Shown: positions 35,951-42,994 of the stretch, piece by piece | How the letters are laid out: every line of letters begins with the position of its first letter | Position numbering within the stretch: position 1 is the first letter of the stretch | Source of the DNA: JACVRW01 sp963808775 | GTDB taxonomy: Bacteria > Actinomycetota > Thermoleophilia > Solirubrobacterales > Thermoleophilaceae | Assembly: GCA_963808775.1 (NCBI GenBank) | Contig: CAWEGR010000004.1 | Coordinates: forward strand, 186,001-250,000 | Length of the DNA: 64,000 nucleotides | Direction: 5' to 3' | The notes under the pieces: generated by a model | Databases searched by the model: none | What the model was told of the DNA's origin: nothing | Seen by the model: only the letters and a program-made list of their open reading frames with translations | Translations under genes and position numbers: made by a program

Positions 35951-36893
35951 CCCCGCGCAGGCCGAGATCCTTCGGATACGGATCGAGATAGGACTGGCCG
36001 CCCGCCCACTCGGCCCCCGCCGCGCGCAGGTGGCGGCCGAGCAGCGCGAGCGGCACGGCCACCGGCACGAGGCCGGTGCGGTAATCCTCGATCGCCACGC
36101 GCAGCTCCTCGCGGTCGGCGGAGTCGAGCGCGTCCTTCAGGTGTCCCGCGAGGTGCTGCAGGGCGTTCGCCTGGCGCCCGGGAGTGGCGGGGCGGGCGAA
36201 CGCGCGCGCGTGCAGCTCGCGGTAGCGGCCGGCCAGCTCGTCCGGCGGCAGCTCTCGGACGCGCGCCACGAGCCTGCCGAGCTCGCGCGCGCCCTCGACG
36301 TCGTGCGCCATCGCGGCGATCTTCTCGGCCGAGTGAAACGCGATCAGCCCCTCGGCGCTCCAGGGCTCGCCGAAGAAGTCGCGCACGCGGGCGTGCGCGA
36401 ACACGCGATCCACGAAGTGCTCCCGCAGCGCGGCGTCGTTCAGGCGCCCCTCCTCCTCGACGGCGAGCTCGGGCAGGGCTTCGACGAGCGCCTCGGCGAA
36501 GATCCCGCGCCCGTCCGGGGTGGCCCCCGTCCCCTCCTCGTTCCAGACCTTCACGCGCTCGAGGCCGCAGCTCGGCGACCCCTTCTTGAGCACGTAGCCC
36601 GACAGGTCCCGGCGCCGCAGCTCTGCGACGGTGGCCGCGGCGTAGTCCCGCATCGCGCCGGTGTGATCCGCCCCGCTCTGGCCCACGAGGCGCGTCGCGC
36701 CCGCAGCGCGGACGAGCCTGATCGGCTCGCGCGGCGTCCCGAGCCCGATCCCCACCTCCGGGCAGACGGGCACGAAGCGGACATGTCGCGCGAGGTCGTC
36801 GATCAGGAAGGCGTTGCGCTTGTGCCCGCCGTCGTAGCGCACCTGCTCGCCGAGCAGGCACGACGACACGCCCACGAGGATGTCGCCGCTCAC
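35898..36893 (-). CDS. DUF523-DUF1722 fusion protein (YbgA-like)
   Basis: A 331-residue two-domain protein. The DUF523 half has VGVSSCLLGEQVRYDGGHKR, FVPVCPEVGIGLGTPREPIR and GYVLKKGSPSCGLERV with conserved Cys residues. The DUF1722 half has FHSAEKIAAMAHDVEGARELG and NALQHLAGHLKDAL. In E. coli the DUF1722-like ybgA lies beside phr, and here too a photolyase gene is adjacent, on the facing strand. Function is unknown; thiol chemistry or thiouridine metabolism has been suggested for DUF523. GTG start overlapping the upstream SRPBCC stop. Confidence 0.9.
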   Translation of the reverse strand: MSGDILVGVSSCLLGEQVRYDGGHKRNAFLIDDLARHVRFVPVCPEVGIGLGTPREPIRLVRAAGATRLVGQSGADHTGAMRDYAAATVAELRRRDLSGYVLKKGSPSCGLERVKVWNEEGTGATPDGRGIFAEALVEALPELAVEEEGRLNDAALREHFVDRVFAHARVRDFFGEPWSAEGLIAFHSAEKIAAMAHDVEGARELGRLVARVRELPPDELAGRYRELHARAFARPATPGRQANALQHLAGHLKDALDSADREELRVAIEDYRTGLVPVAVPLALLGRHLRAAGAEWAGGQSYLDPYPKDLGLRGVIARSARKPPGGPASGR

Positions 36894-37342
36894 GGGCCGC
36901 CGAGGCGCGCCGCGATGGCGTCGCGCCTGAAGTCGAAGATCCGCTCGAGCTCGCCGCGGACCGCGACCGCGTGGGCGAGCCGGCCGAGAGCGCCGAGCGG
37001 CAGGGAGTAATGCACCACGTCGTTCATCATCGTGCCACCGTCGACCGCGCGGAAGGAGTGCGTGTGGTGCCAGAAGCGGTAGGGGCCGCGCAGCTGGCGG
37101 TCCACGAAGCGGACGCCCGGCTCCCAGACGTCGATGCGCGTGCGCCAGCGGATCGGCAGCCCGCGCAGGCTCAGGCGATAGGTGATCAGCGTCCCCTCGC
37201 GCATCTCGATGGGGGCGGGCGTCAGGACCCTGAAGCGAAGCCACGGAGGCGTGATGGCCTCGAGGTTGTGGGCGTCGCCGAAGAACGCGAAGGCCTCATC
37301 CGGCGAGAGCGGAAGGAGCTGCTCCCGCTCGAGGGTGTTCAG
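36890..37342 (-). CDS. SRPBCC family protein with CTG start at a CTGA junction
   Basis: A 150-residue START-like protein: LNTLEREQLLPLSPDEAFAF, then NLEAITPPWLRFRVLTP, FVDRQLRGPYRFWHHTHSF and GGTMMNDVVHYSLPLG. The family N-terminus (xxTLEREQ) begins exactly at the CTG at 37342, which overlaps the TGA of the ECF sigma gene. The nearest ATG in frame (37204) would remove a third of the domain. CTG initiation by coupling is therefore likely. These proteins are recurrent neighbours of photolyase genes. Confidence 0.8.
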   Translation of the reverse strand: MNTLEREQLLPLSPDEAFAFFGDAHNLEAITPPWLRFRVLTPAPIEMREGTLITYRLSLRGLPIRWRTRIDVWEPGVRFVDRQLRGPYRFWHHTHSFRAVDGGTMMNDVVHYSLPLGALGRLAHAVAVRGELERIFDFRRDAIAARLGGP

Positions 37343-37866
37343 GCGGCCTCCCCGAGCCGCTCGCGCGCCCGCGCGAGCCCGATGCGGATGCGGCTCTTTG
37401 CGGTGCCGAGCGGAACCGCGCGCCGCCGCGCGATCTCGCTCGCGCTCAGCCCGCCGACGTAGGAGAGCAGGATCGCCTCACGCTGGGACTCGGGCAGGTC
37501 GTCGACCGCGGACAGCAGCCTGCGCCGCTGCTCGCGCTCGATCGCCGCGTGCTCGGCGGGCGGCTCCCGATCCGCCTCGGCCGGCCGCACCTGGCTCGCG
37601 AGCCGCATGCGCGCCGCCTCGCGCGCACCTCGCGAGCGGCCGCGGTCGATCGCGCGGCTGCGGGCGAGAACGCCGATGTAGGTCTCGAGCGAGCCTCGGC
37701 TCGGGTCGTACGAGCGCGGATTGCGCCAGAGCCCGAGGAACAGGTCCTGCACCACGTCCTCGGCGGCGGCGGGGTCCTTCAGGACGGACAGCGCCACCAC
37801 GAAGGCGCGGGGGGCGAGCCGCTGGTAGGCGGCTTCAAACTGACGGGGGTCGGAGAGGTCGGTCAC
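37339..37866 (-). CDS. ECF RNA polymerase sigma factor in the photolyase cluster
   Basis: A 175-residue sigma factor: region 2 FEAAYQRLAPRAFVVALSVL and AAEDVVQDLFLGLWRNP; region 4 LPESQREAILLSYVGGLSAS and GTAKSRIRIGLARARERLGE. It heads a leftward operon with the SRPBCC and DUF523-DUF1722 genes and is divergent from a MerR-DICT regulator. No anti-sigma gene is adjacent. By analogy with the Streptomyces LitR/LitS pair (MerR regulator and ECF sigma beside photolyase) it may direct light-induced genes. That link is inference. Confidence 0.9.
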   Translation of the reverse strand: MTDLSDPRQFEAAYQRLAPRAFVVALSVLKDPAAAEDVVQDLFLGLWRNPRSYDPSRGSLETYIGVLARSRAIDRGRSRGAREAARMRLASQVRPAEADREPPAEHAAIEREQRRRLLSAVDDLPESQREAILLSYVGGLSASEIARRRAVPLGTAKSRIRIGLARARERLGEAA

Positions 37867-37883
37867 AGTGCGCTCGGTTTCCG

Positions 37884-37941
37884 TTGACGTGCTGCGGGTA
37901 TCCAGATACTGTACAGATAAACCTATACATAGTGTAGAGCT
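37884..37941 (+). promoter_or_regulatory. Promoter/operator region of the MerR-DICT gene
   Basis: The 75-nt divergent gap is AT-richer than its surroundings. It holds TTGACG at 37884-37889, a perfect 8-bp palindrome CTGTACAG about 25 nt downstream, and CTATAC-ATA-GTGTAG, an inverted repeat with one mismatch, just before the TTG start at 37942. MerR-type regulators bind such sites between promoter elements. Box assignments are by eye. Confidence 0.5.
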
Positions 37942-38772
37942 TTGGAATCAAGAGATCTCAGCATCGGAGACGTCGTCGAGGCCACCGGCCTCGGCGAGGC
38001 GACCCTGCGCGCGTGGGAGCGCCGTTACGGCTTCCCCGAGCCCCGGCGAACACAGAGCGGCCATCGGCGCTACGGGCAGGAGGACGTCGAGCGCCTCCTG
38101 CGGGTCGTCGAGGAGCGCGATCGCGGCACCGCGCTCGCGGTCGCGATCGAGCGCTCGCGCGGCGCCTCCACGGAGATCCCCTCGCTCTTCGCGCGGCTGC
38201 GGGCGCAGCGTCCCGACCTGCTGCCGATGAGGGCGCGAAAGCGCGAGATGATCCATCTCTCCCATGCGATCGAGGACGAGAGCGCCTCACACGCGGAGCG
38301 CGGCATCCTGATCGGCTCCTTTCAGCGCGAGCGCTTCTACCGCCAGGCGGAGCCGCGCTGGAACGAGCTCGCGCGCGGCTGCGAGGTCGCCTTCGCCTTC
38401 GCGGACTTCAAGCGCCTGCGGCGGCCGCGCGGCGCCGCCGCCGAGCTCCCCGTCGACCGCACGCACCCCATCGCACGCGAGTGGGGACTGATCTGCCTCG
38501 CCCCCGGGCATGCGGCCACGATGGTCGCCTGGGAGCCGCCCGCCGCCGCGCCGCCGCGTGACGAGGAGCGCGAATTCGAGCTGTTGCTGAGCGTCGACCC
38601 GGTGGTCGTCCGCGAGTCCGCCGAGGTCGCGGCGAGCATCGCCGCACCCGTGGATCCGAAGATCGCCGCGACCCTGCGGGCGCGGCTCGCGGACGAGCCC
38701 TCGCCGCGGTCCGACTCCCAGCTGCGGCTCGCCACGGCGATCACCGCCCGTCTGCTCGAGGCGATGCGGTGA
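37942..38772 (+). CDS. MerR-family regulator with C-terminal DICT sensory domain
   Basis: A 276-residue regulator. Residues about 5-60 are a MerR winged helix (LSIGDVVEATGLGEATLRAW, ERRYGFPEPRRTQSGHRRYG). The C-terminal half has the DICT-domain pattern (GSFQRERFYRQAEPRWNELA, EVAFAFADFKRLRR, HPIAREWGLICLAPGHAATM). DICT domains are predicted sensors linked to light or redox signalling; a B12-binding domain, as in CarH/LitR, is absent. TTG start. Divergent from the ECF sigma operon and placed to control it. The following glyoxalase gene overlaps by GTGA. Confidence 0.88.
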   Translation: MESRDLSIGDVVEATGLGEATLRAWERRYGFPEPRRTQSGHRRYGQEDVERLLRVVEERDRGTALAVAIERSRGASTEIPSLFARLRAQRPDLLPMRARKREMIHLSHAIEDESASHAERGILIGSFQRERFYRQAEPRWNELARGCEVAFAFADFKRLRRPRGAAAELPVDRTHPIAREWGLICLAPGHAATMVAWEPPAAAPPRDEEREFELLLSVDPVVVRESAEVAASIAAPVDPKIAATLRARLADEPSPRSDSQLRLATAITARLLEAMR

Positions 38773-39179
38773 GCCCGGTCGACGGCATCTGCGAGCTCGT
38801 GCTCGAGACTGAGGACGTGACGCGGCTCAGGCGCTTCTACAACGGGCTCGGGCTCGACACCCTGCAGCAGCGCGATGACCGCGTGTGGCTGGCCGCCGGC
38901 GAGCGCGCGCGGCTCGGCATCTGGTCGCCCGGCCACAAGGAGCACCGGGACCGCGGCGGGCGCCACGTGCATTTCGCGCTGTCCGCGCGCCGCGGCACGC
39001 TCGAGCGGCTCGCGTCCGGCCTGCGCGCGGAGGGCATCGAGGTCGAGGGGCCGGTCGAGCATCCGGGCGGCGATCTCTCGATCTACTTCAGCGACCCGGA
39101 CGGCAACCGCGTGGAGCTCTGGGACTTCTTCCGCGACGGCGACGGATCGGATCAGGGCGTGGCCGCCCTCGCCGACTGA
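38769..39179 (+). CDS. Glyoxalase/VOC-superfamily protein
   Basis: A 136-residue metalloenzyme-like protein with two beta-alpha-beta-beta-beta modules: ICELVLETEDVTRLRRFYNG and HVHFALSARRGTLERLASGL, ending SIYFSDPDGNRVELWDF. The DPDGNxxEL end motif is a VOC hallmark and supplies the Glu metal ligand. The substrate cannot be told; members detoxify aldehydes or epoxides, or cleave aromatics. GTG start overlaps the merR stop, and the TGA overlaps the next ATG. Confidence 0.88.
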   Translation: MSPVDGICELVLETEDVTRLRRFYNGLGLDTLQQRDDRVWLAAGERARLGIWSPGHKEHRDRGGRHVHFALSARRGTLERLASGLRAEGIEVEGPVEHPGGDLSIYFSDPDGNRVELWDFFRDGDGSDQGVAALAD

Positions 39180-40108
39180 TGCGCGCGCTCGTGACAGGCG
39201 CCACCGGCTTCGTCGGCGAGCGGCTCGCCGAGCGCCTCCTCGACGACGGCGCCGATGTGCGTTGCCTCGTGCGCGACCGCTCGCGGGCCCGCGGGCTCGA
39301 GGAGCGCGGCGCCGAGCTGTGGGAGGGCGACGTGCTCGAGCGCGGATCGCTCGCGGGCATCGGGCGCGACGTCGACGTCGCCTACTACCTGATCCACTCG
39401 ATGGGCCGCGGCAACCGCGGCGACTTCGTCGAGCGCGAGCGGCGCGCGGCCGCAGGCTTCGCCGAGGCGACCCGCGACGACGGCGTCGGCCGCACCGTCT
39501 ACCTGGGCGGGCTCGGCGACGGTCGCGCGTCCCGGCACCTGCGCGCCCGGTACGAGACCGCGGCGATCCTGAAGGAGAAGGGCCCGCCGCTCACCCACTT
39601 CCGGGCGGGCATGGTCGTCGGCAGGGGCAGCGAGTCCTACAGGACACTGCGCTACCTGGTCGAGCGCCTGCCGGTCATGATCGCGCCCGCCTGGCTCTCC
39701 ACGAAGACGCAGCCGATCGGGATCGACGACGTGCTCGCCTACCTCGCACAGGCGCCCGAGGTGGAGGAGTCCACGGGGCGGGAGGTGCAGATCGGCGGCC
39801 CGGACGTGCTGAGCTACGCCGAGATGCTCGACGAGATGGCGGACGCGCTCGGGCGCCCCCACCGGCCGCGGCTGTCCGTTCCGCTGCTCACGCCCTGGCT
39901 CTCGTCGCTCTGGATCGGGCTCGTGACGCCCGTCGACGCGGGCGTCGTGCGGCCGCTGATCGAGAGTCTGAGCTCCCCCACCGTCGTCACGGACCCGGAA
40001 CCGGCCCGCCTGTTCCCTATCGAACCGCGTCCCTTAACCGAGACGCTGCGCGCAGCGCTCGCGGAGGAGCGCGATGAGCGCGCCGGCGCTCCAGCGTCTC
40101 TCCCATGA
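39179..40108 (+). CDS. NAD(P)-binding epimerase/reductase-like protein (atypical SDR)
   Basis: A 309-residue Rossmann protein opening ALVTGATGFVGERLAERLLD, with VAYYLIHSMGRG and LRARYETAAILKEKGPPLTH. The Tyr-x3-Lys catalytic pair is absent, as in atypical SDRs of the NmrA/DUF2867-associated group that bind NAD(P) for quinone, ubiquinone or sensing roles. The ATG overlaps the glyoxalase stop (ATGA). This gene type recurs next to photolyase and DUF1990 genes. Confidence 0.86.
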   Translation: MRALVTGATGFVGERLAERLLDDGADVRCLVRDRSRARGLEERGAELWEGDVLERGSLAGIGRDVDVAYYLIHSMGRGNRGDFVERERRAAAGFAEATRDDGVGRTVYLGGLGDGRASRHLRARYETAAILKEKGPPLTHFRAGMVVGRGSESYRTLRYLVERLPVMIAPAWLSTKTQPIGIDDVLAYLAQAPEVEESTGREVQIGGPDVLSYAEMLDEMADALGRPHRPRLSVPLLTPWLSSLWIGLVTPVDAGVVRPLIESLSSPTVVTDPEPARLFPIEPRPLTETLRAALAEERDERAGAPASLP

Positions 40109-40272
40109 GCCACAGCGTCGGCGGCCAGAGCCCGACGAACAGGGCACGCCGCTCGGCGTTGCCGCGCTCGTCCTGATCGAGGGTCTTCGCGCGGATCCAG
40201 AGCGCGACGCAGAGTCCGATCGATCCGACGCGAGAGCGCCTGGAAATGCCAATCGTGCAGCCGTTCGAGCAC
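40034..40272 (-). CDS. Possible small membrane protein (two frame breaks)
   Basis: Three leftward frames each keep a natural-looking piece: VLERLHDWHFQALS, then VGSIGLCVALWIRAKTLDQD with FVGLWPPTLWLMGETLE, then SAGALIALLRERCAQRLG and stop. Joined by two single-base corrections (near 40228 and 40085) they give a protein of about 78 residues with two membrane helices. The last 75 bp overlap the end of the convergent NAD-binding gene, which weakens the case. If real, it is divergent from the DUF1990 gene. Confidence 0.38.
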
Positions 40273-40314
40273 GATCTCGGGATACCCCGAGGGCGAGCGG
40301 GTAACCAGGGAGCC

Positions 40315-41601
40315 GTGCCGGGCAAGCACAGGCAGACGGCGTTCCGCCGCGTCACGACCGCCACCCGCTGGCCGGTCGGGATCGCGCTCACCTCCTGGCG
40401 CTACCTCTGGCGCACCACCCCGATGTCGCGCAGCGAGGAGGAGGGCAGCTGGGACGCCGATGCTCCCCCGAGCCTGCCCGAGGGGTTTGACACCGAGGAC
40501 CTCCAGCGCGCGCGGTCCGGCTCGGGCCCTCACTTCCACAGGGTGTACTCCGTGCGGATCGCGGAGCCCGAGCTCGGCGCCGAGGAGCTCATGGGCCTCG
40601 TGCGTGCCGACCCCGACAGGCCGGCGCCGAGCGAGTTCGGCACCTTCCAGAAGGTGCGCGGCCCCGAGGGCGAGATGCGGGCCGGCGACGAGTACGTGGT
40701 GCGCATGCCCGGCCCCTGGGACGGCCCCGTGCGGGTGGTCGAGACCTCGCCGCGCTCTTTCAGGCTCGCCACGCTCGCGGGCCATCTCGAGGCCGGCCAG
40801 ATCGAGTTCAGCGTGCGGGACGGGGATCCGCTCGAGTTCCGGATCGAGTCCTGGGCCCGGAGCGGCGACAAGCTCTCGGAGCTGCTCTACGACCGGCTGC
40901 GCATGTCGAAGGAGGTCCAGATGCACATGTGGACGTCCTTCCTCGAGCGCGTCGTCGACCTCTCGGGTGGCCGCCGGCAGGGACGGCTCGCGATCCGGAC
41001 ACGCAGGGTGCAACCCCCGAAGGCGGTCGACCGCGGCCGCCAGCTCGACGAGATGCGCGAGCGCGAGGTCAACTTCGACCTCCCGCGCCGCGAGGACTAC
41101 ACCCCCGAGAACGGCTGGTATTCCGACGACGTCCGCATGCCGCTCGCGCCCGGCAGCTTCGAGGCGGCCTGCCGCATCGCGCGCAACTACGACTTCGCCG
41201 AGCCGTCGATCGTCGAGGGCATCTTCGACCGCGACGAGCCGCTCGAGCGGCGCACCATGCTGCTCGTCCTGCACTTCCACCTGCTGCGAATCCCCGTCGG
41301 GGTGCGCGTGGGAGACGTCTACGACGAGACGCGCGAGCTCGACGGTCGCGAGGGACGGGTGTTCGGCTGGAACTACCGGACCCTCGAGGGGCACGTCGAG
41401 CGCGGCCAGATGGACTGGCAGGTCTGGTGCTTCTCGGACGAGGAGGTGCTGTTCCGGATCGCCTCCTTCGCCCAGCCCTCCGGGGGCGGCAATCCCTTCA
41501 TCCGCCTCGGCTTCCGGCTCTTCGGCCGCCGCGAGCAGCTGCGCTTCCTGCGCCTGACTGCGGAGCGCATGGCGCGGCTGACGGCCGAGGCGACCGCATA
41601 G
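40315..41601 (+). CDS. DUF1990-type protein with two tandem domain copies
   Basis: A 428-residue protein. GTG at 40315 has AGGGAG just upstream and keeps the opening TRWPVGIALTSWRYLWRTTP; ATG 40423 would drop it. The C-terminal half is a DUF1990 domain (VFGWNYRTLEGHVERGQMDW, then EEVLFRIASFAQPSGG). The N-terminal half repeats the pattern (FRLATLAGHLEAGQIEFSVR, then LEFRIESWARSGDKLSELL), so the protein looks like a duplication. The family function is unknown, but it recurs in light/DNA-repair neighbourhoods. It closes the island. Confidence 0.75.
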   Translation: MPGKHRQTAFRRVTTATRWPVGIALTSWRYLWRTTPMSRSEEEGSWDADAPPSLPEGFDTEDLQRARSGSGPHFHRVYSVRIAEPELGAEELMGLVRADPDRPAPSEFGTFQKVRGPEGEMRAGDEYVVRMPGPWDGPVRVVETSPRSFRLATLAGHLEAGQIEFSVRDGDPLEFRIESWARSGDKLSELLYDRLRMSKEVQMHMWTSFLERVVDLSGGRRQGRLAIRTRRVQPPKAVDRGRQLDEMREREVNFDLPRREDYTPENGWYSDDVRMPLAPGSFEAACRIARNYDFAEPSIVEGIFDRDEPLERRTMLLVLHFHLLRIPVGVRVGDVYDETRELDGREGRVFGWNYRTLEGHVERGQMDWQVWCFSDEEVLFRIASFAQPSGGGNPFIRLGFRLFGRREQLRFLRLTAERMARLTAEATA

Positions 41602-41629
41602 CACCGCGCACACCGGGTACGCCACGGAC

Positions 41630-42208
41630 ATGCCCTCGATACGGATTCCATCTGACACTGTCTCGAGCCTCGGTCGCGCGGCCCATGACGTGGGCCTCGC
41701 GGCCCTGCTCGGCGGCAACCTGTTCGGCCGGCTGGCGATGCACCCGGCGCTGGCGGACGTCGGCCAGGAGAGCGAGCGCGGCCAGGTCGTCAACCGCGCC
41801 TGGCGCCGCTACGGCTGGATTCAGTCCGTCTCGCTCGCGGCCGTGGTGGCCGGCTGGGCCGGCGCGCGCGCGAACGAGGCACGGCCGAGCGCCCTGTCGG
41901 GCCGCGAGCGGACGCTCGCGACGGCAAAGGACGCCGCTGTCGCGGCGGTCGCCGTCTCTGGGATCGCAACCGCCGTGGCGGGGATGCGCTTCGCGAGCAC
42001 CGTGCCGGACGGCGCGGTCCCGCTCGAGGACGGCAACACGCCCTCGCCCGGCACCCCCGAGCGCGCCGCCCGCCTGAAGAAGCGCGTGAACATGCTGAGC
42101 ACGGGCACGGCCGTGGCCGAGCTGGCGCTCGTCGGCGTCAATGCGGCGCTCGGGCAGGCGAATTTCCGCCGGCCGCCCGCGCGGCGGCTGCTGCGCCGGC
42201 GCTACTGA
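41630..42208 (+). CDS. Hypothetical membrane protein
   Basis: A 192-residue protein with weak hydrophobic helices (VGLAALLGGNLFGRLAMHPA, IQSVSLAAVVAGWAGARAN, AAVAAVAVSGIATAVAGM, GTAVAELALVGVNAALG) and a very basic C-terminus (RRPPARRLLRRRY). The layout suggests four membrane segments. No family recognised. It follows the DUF1990 gene by 28 nt and overlaps the convergent BrkB-like gene by 7 bp. Confidence 0.72.
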   Translation: MPSIRIPSDTVSSLGRAAHDVGLAALLGGNLFGRLAMHPALADVGQESERGQVVNRAWRRYGWIQSVSLAAVVAGWAGARANEARPSALSGRERTLATAKDAAVAAVAVSGIATAVAGMRFASTVPDGAVPLEDGNTPSPGTPERAARLKKRVNMLSTGTAVAELALVGVNAALGQANFRRPPARRLLRRRY

Positions 42209-42984
42209 GAAGCCCGGCGGGCGAGACGCTCGGACACGACAATCGCTCCGACCACGGCGCCGACCACCACGACGAAGCCCATCGCGAGCAGCCACGACTG
42301 CAGGGTGAAGGCCACGCCGATCAACCCATAGCGGTCGGATGACCATTCCATGGCAATCGGGATGTAGATCGCCGAGCCCACGGTCGCGATGCCCGTCAAC
42401 AGCCCGCTGACAAGCGCCCCCGGAGCGGCGCTCCGCCAGTCCATGTGCGCCAGCAGAATGCTCGGCGTCCAGAGCCAGAGCACGAAGCCGCTGACCGAGG
42501 AAGCGCCAACCGCCAGCGCCACCCCGCCGACGTCTGAAAGCTCCTCGCGCAGGGGCCCGGCGATGCTGGCCAGGACCGTGAAGCCCGCTAGCCAGACGAT
42601 CCCCCGCCACGCGCCGGCGATGCCGCTGGGCGGGAGCTTGTAGGCCTGCTCGAACATCTTCTGGGTCACCCGCGCGAACGACATCGCGGACACCAGCAGG
42701 ATGCCGACGGCGACCCAGGGCACCGCGCTGCGGGTCTCGGCGCCGGAAGCGAACAGCGCGCGAACGTTGTCCTCCGACCGACCGTGGAGGTCGAAGCGCT
42801 CGACGAGCTTGTCCCCGATGTCCCCCTCGCCGGGACCGAAGGCGGCGACCACGACGAGGAACGGGACCAGCGACGTGAACGCCTGCGCGGCCATCAGCGT
42901 GGCCTGCTGCGCGCCCTCGACCTCGACGAAGCGTCCCAGGGCACGGCGGCCGAAGCCGATCAGTTCCTCGACATGTGAGCGCAT
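42202..42984 (-). CDS. YihY/BrkB-family inner-membrane protein
   Basis: A 260-residue polytopic protein. It has five to six predicted helices, among them QAFTSLVPFLVVVAAF, WVAVGILLVSAMSFARVTQ, GIVWLAGFTVLASIAGPL, GGVALAVGASSVSGFVLWLW and LQSWLLAMGFVVVVGAVVGA. The AFTSLVPFLVVV opening and WRxxxPGALVSGLL loop match the BrkB (former RNase BN) family, whose role is not settled. ATG 42984 precedes the family N-terminus. The GGDEF-EAL gene ends 10 nt upstream on the same strand. Confidence 0.86.
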   Translation of the reverse strand: MRSHVEELIGFGRRALGRFVEVEGAQQATLMAAQAFTSLVPFLVVVAAFGPGEGDIGDKLVERFDLHGRSEDNVRALFASGAETRSAVPWVAVGILLVSAMSFARVTQKMFEQAYKLPPSGIAGAWRGIVWLAGFTVLASIAGPLREELSDVGGVALAVGASSVSGFVLWLWTPSILLAHMDWRSAAPGALVSGLLTGIATVGSAIYIPIAMEWSSDRYGLIGVAFTLQSWLLAMGFVVVVGAVVGAIVVSERLARRASQ

Positions 42985-42994
42985 GTTGCGCGGC

